From assembly GCA_007130355.1 (NCBI GenBank), contig SLSQ01000200.1:1-31476 (forward strand): a stretch of DNA of 31,476 nt, in the 5' to 3' direction. A program made the position numbers and the translations under genes. Below are positions 31,471 to 31,476 of the stretch, piece after piece; the stretch's first letter is position 1; each line of letters begins with the position of its first letter. A model generated the notes under the pieces. That model saw only the letters and a list, made by a program, of their open reading frames with translations. It did no database searches and was not told where the DNA came from. The DNA is from Trueperaceae bacterium. Lineage in GTDB: Bacteria; Deinococcota; Deinococci; Deinococcales; Trueperaceae.

Positions 31471-31476
31471 CGCTTG

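Overview
This window is about 31.5 kb of very G+C-rich (roughly 70 % by eye) bacterial chromosome. It is densely coded, with short intergenic gaps and no sign of mobile DNA. The best lineage call is the phylum Deinococcota (Deinococcus-Thermus), for three reasons. (1) The Gre-family gene at 21602-22069 has the four-aspartate coiled-coil tip of Gfh1, a factor known from Thermus and Deinococcus, instead of the usual GreA tip. (2) Ten genes have a -10-like TANNNT hexamer only 5-7 nt before the start codon and no Shine-Dalgarno sequence, which is the leaderless promoter layout described in Deinococcus (and also in actinobacteria). (3) A NucS/EndoMS mismatch nuclease is present, and the PII protein has a non-uridylylatable T-loop like that I recall for Thermus GlnK. 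A Truepera-like lineage is possible but is only a guess.

Layout. 1-677: C-terminal part of an MFS transporter. 703-4552 (minus): galT, an overlapping FtsB/DivIC-like gene, an acyl-CoA carboxylase carboxyltransferase and an MscS channel. 4700-5827: response regulator with an HD-GYP c-di-GMP phosphodiesterase domain. 5868-7511: two divergent DNA-repair nucleases, nucS and nfo (endonuclease IV). 7585-10318: flavin reductase-like protein, divergent from an ABC exporter followed by csaA. 10431-11842: an MBL-fold hydrolase and a DUF2807/GIN-domain protein, converging with a 13-bp overlap. 11952-15959: a complete arginine-to-putrescine route, speA divergent from aguA-aguB. 15979-16329: a GldC homologue. 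16416-17489: a glucose-1-phosphate nucleotidyltransferase. 17490-17875: a structured, regulatory intergenic stretch. 17876-19572: amtB-glnK. 19725-20030: an unknown small protein. 20062-22069: gfh1 and lysS. 22263-24116: a lytic transglycosylase. 24200-26443: a PAS-GAF-GGDEF-EAL protein. 26661-31303: nifJ (pyruvate:ferredoxin oxidoreductase) translationally coupled to a dihydroorotate dehydrogenase-like gene. 31356-31431: tRNA-Gly(GCC).

How they fit together. Functional sets are nitrogen (AmtB/PII; arginine to agmatine to putrescine, releasing ammonia), DNA repair (NucS/Nfo), c-di-GMP turnover (HD-GYP; GGDEF-EAL), pyruvate/ferredoxin metabolism and cell-envelope upkeep. No defence island, CRISPR array, prophage or biosynthetic cluster is visible. 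The most interesting signals are the leaderless promoter grammar, the interlocked nucS/nfo and speA/aguA promoters, Gfh1, the GldC homologue, and the altered PII T-loop.
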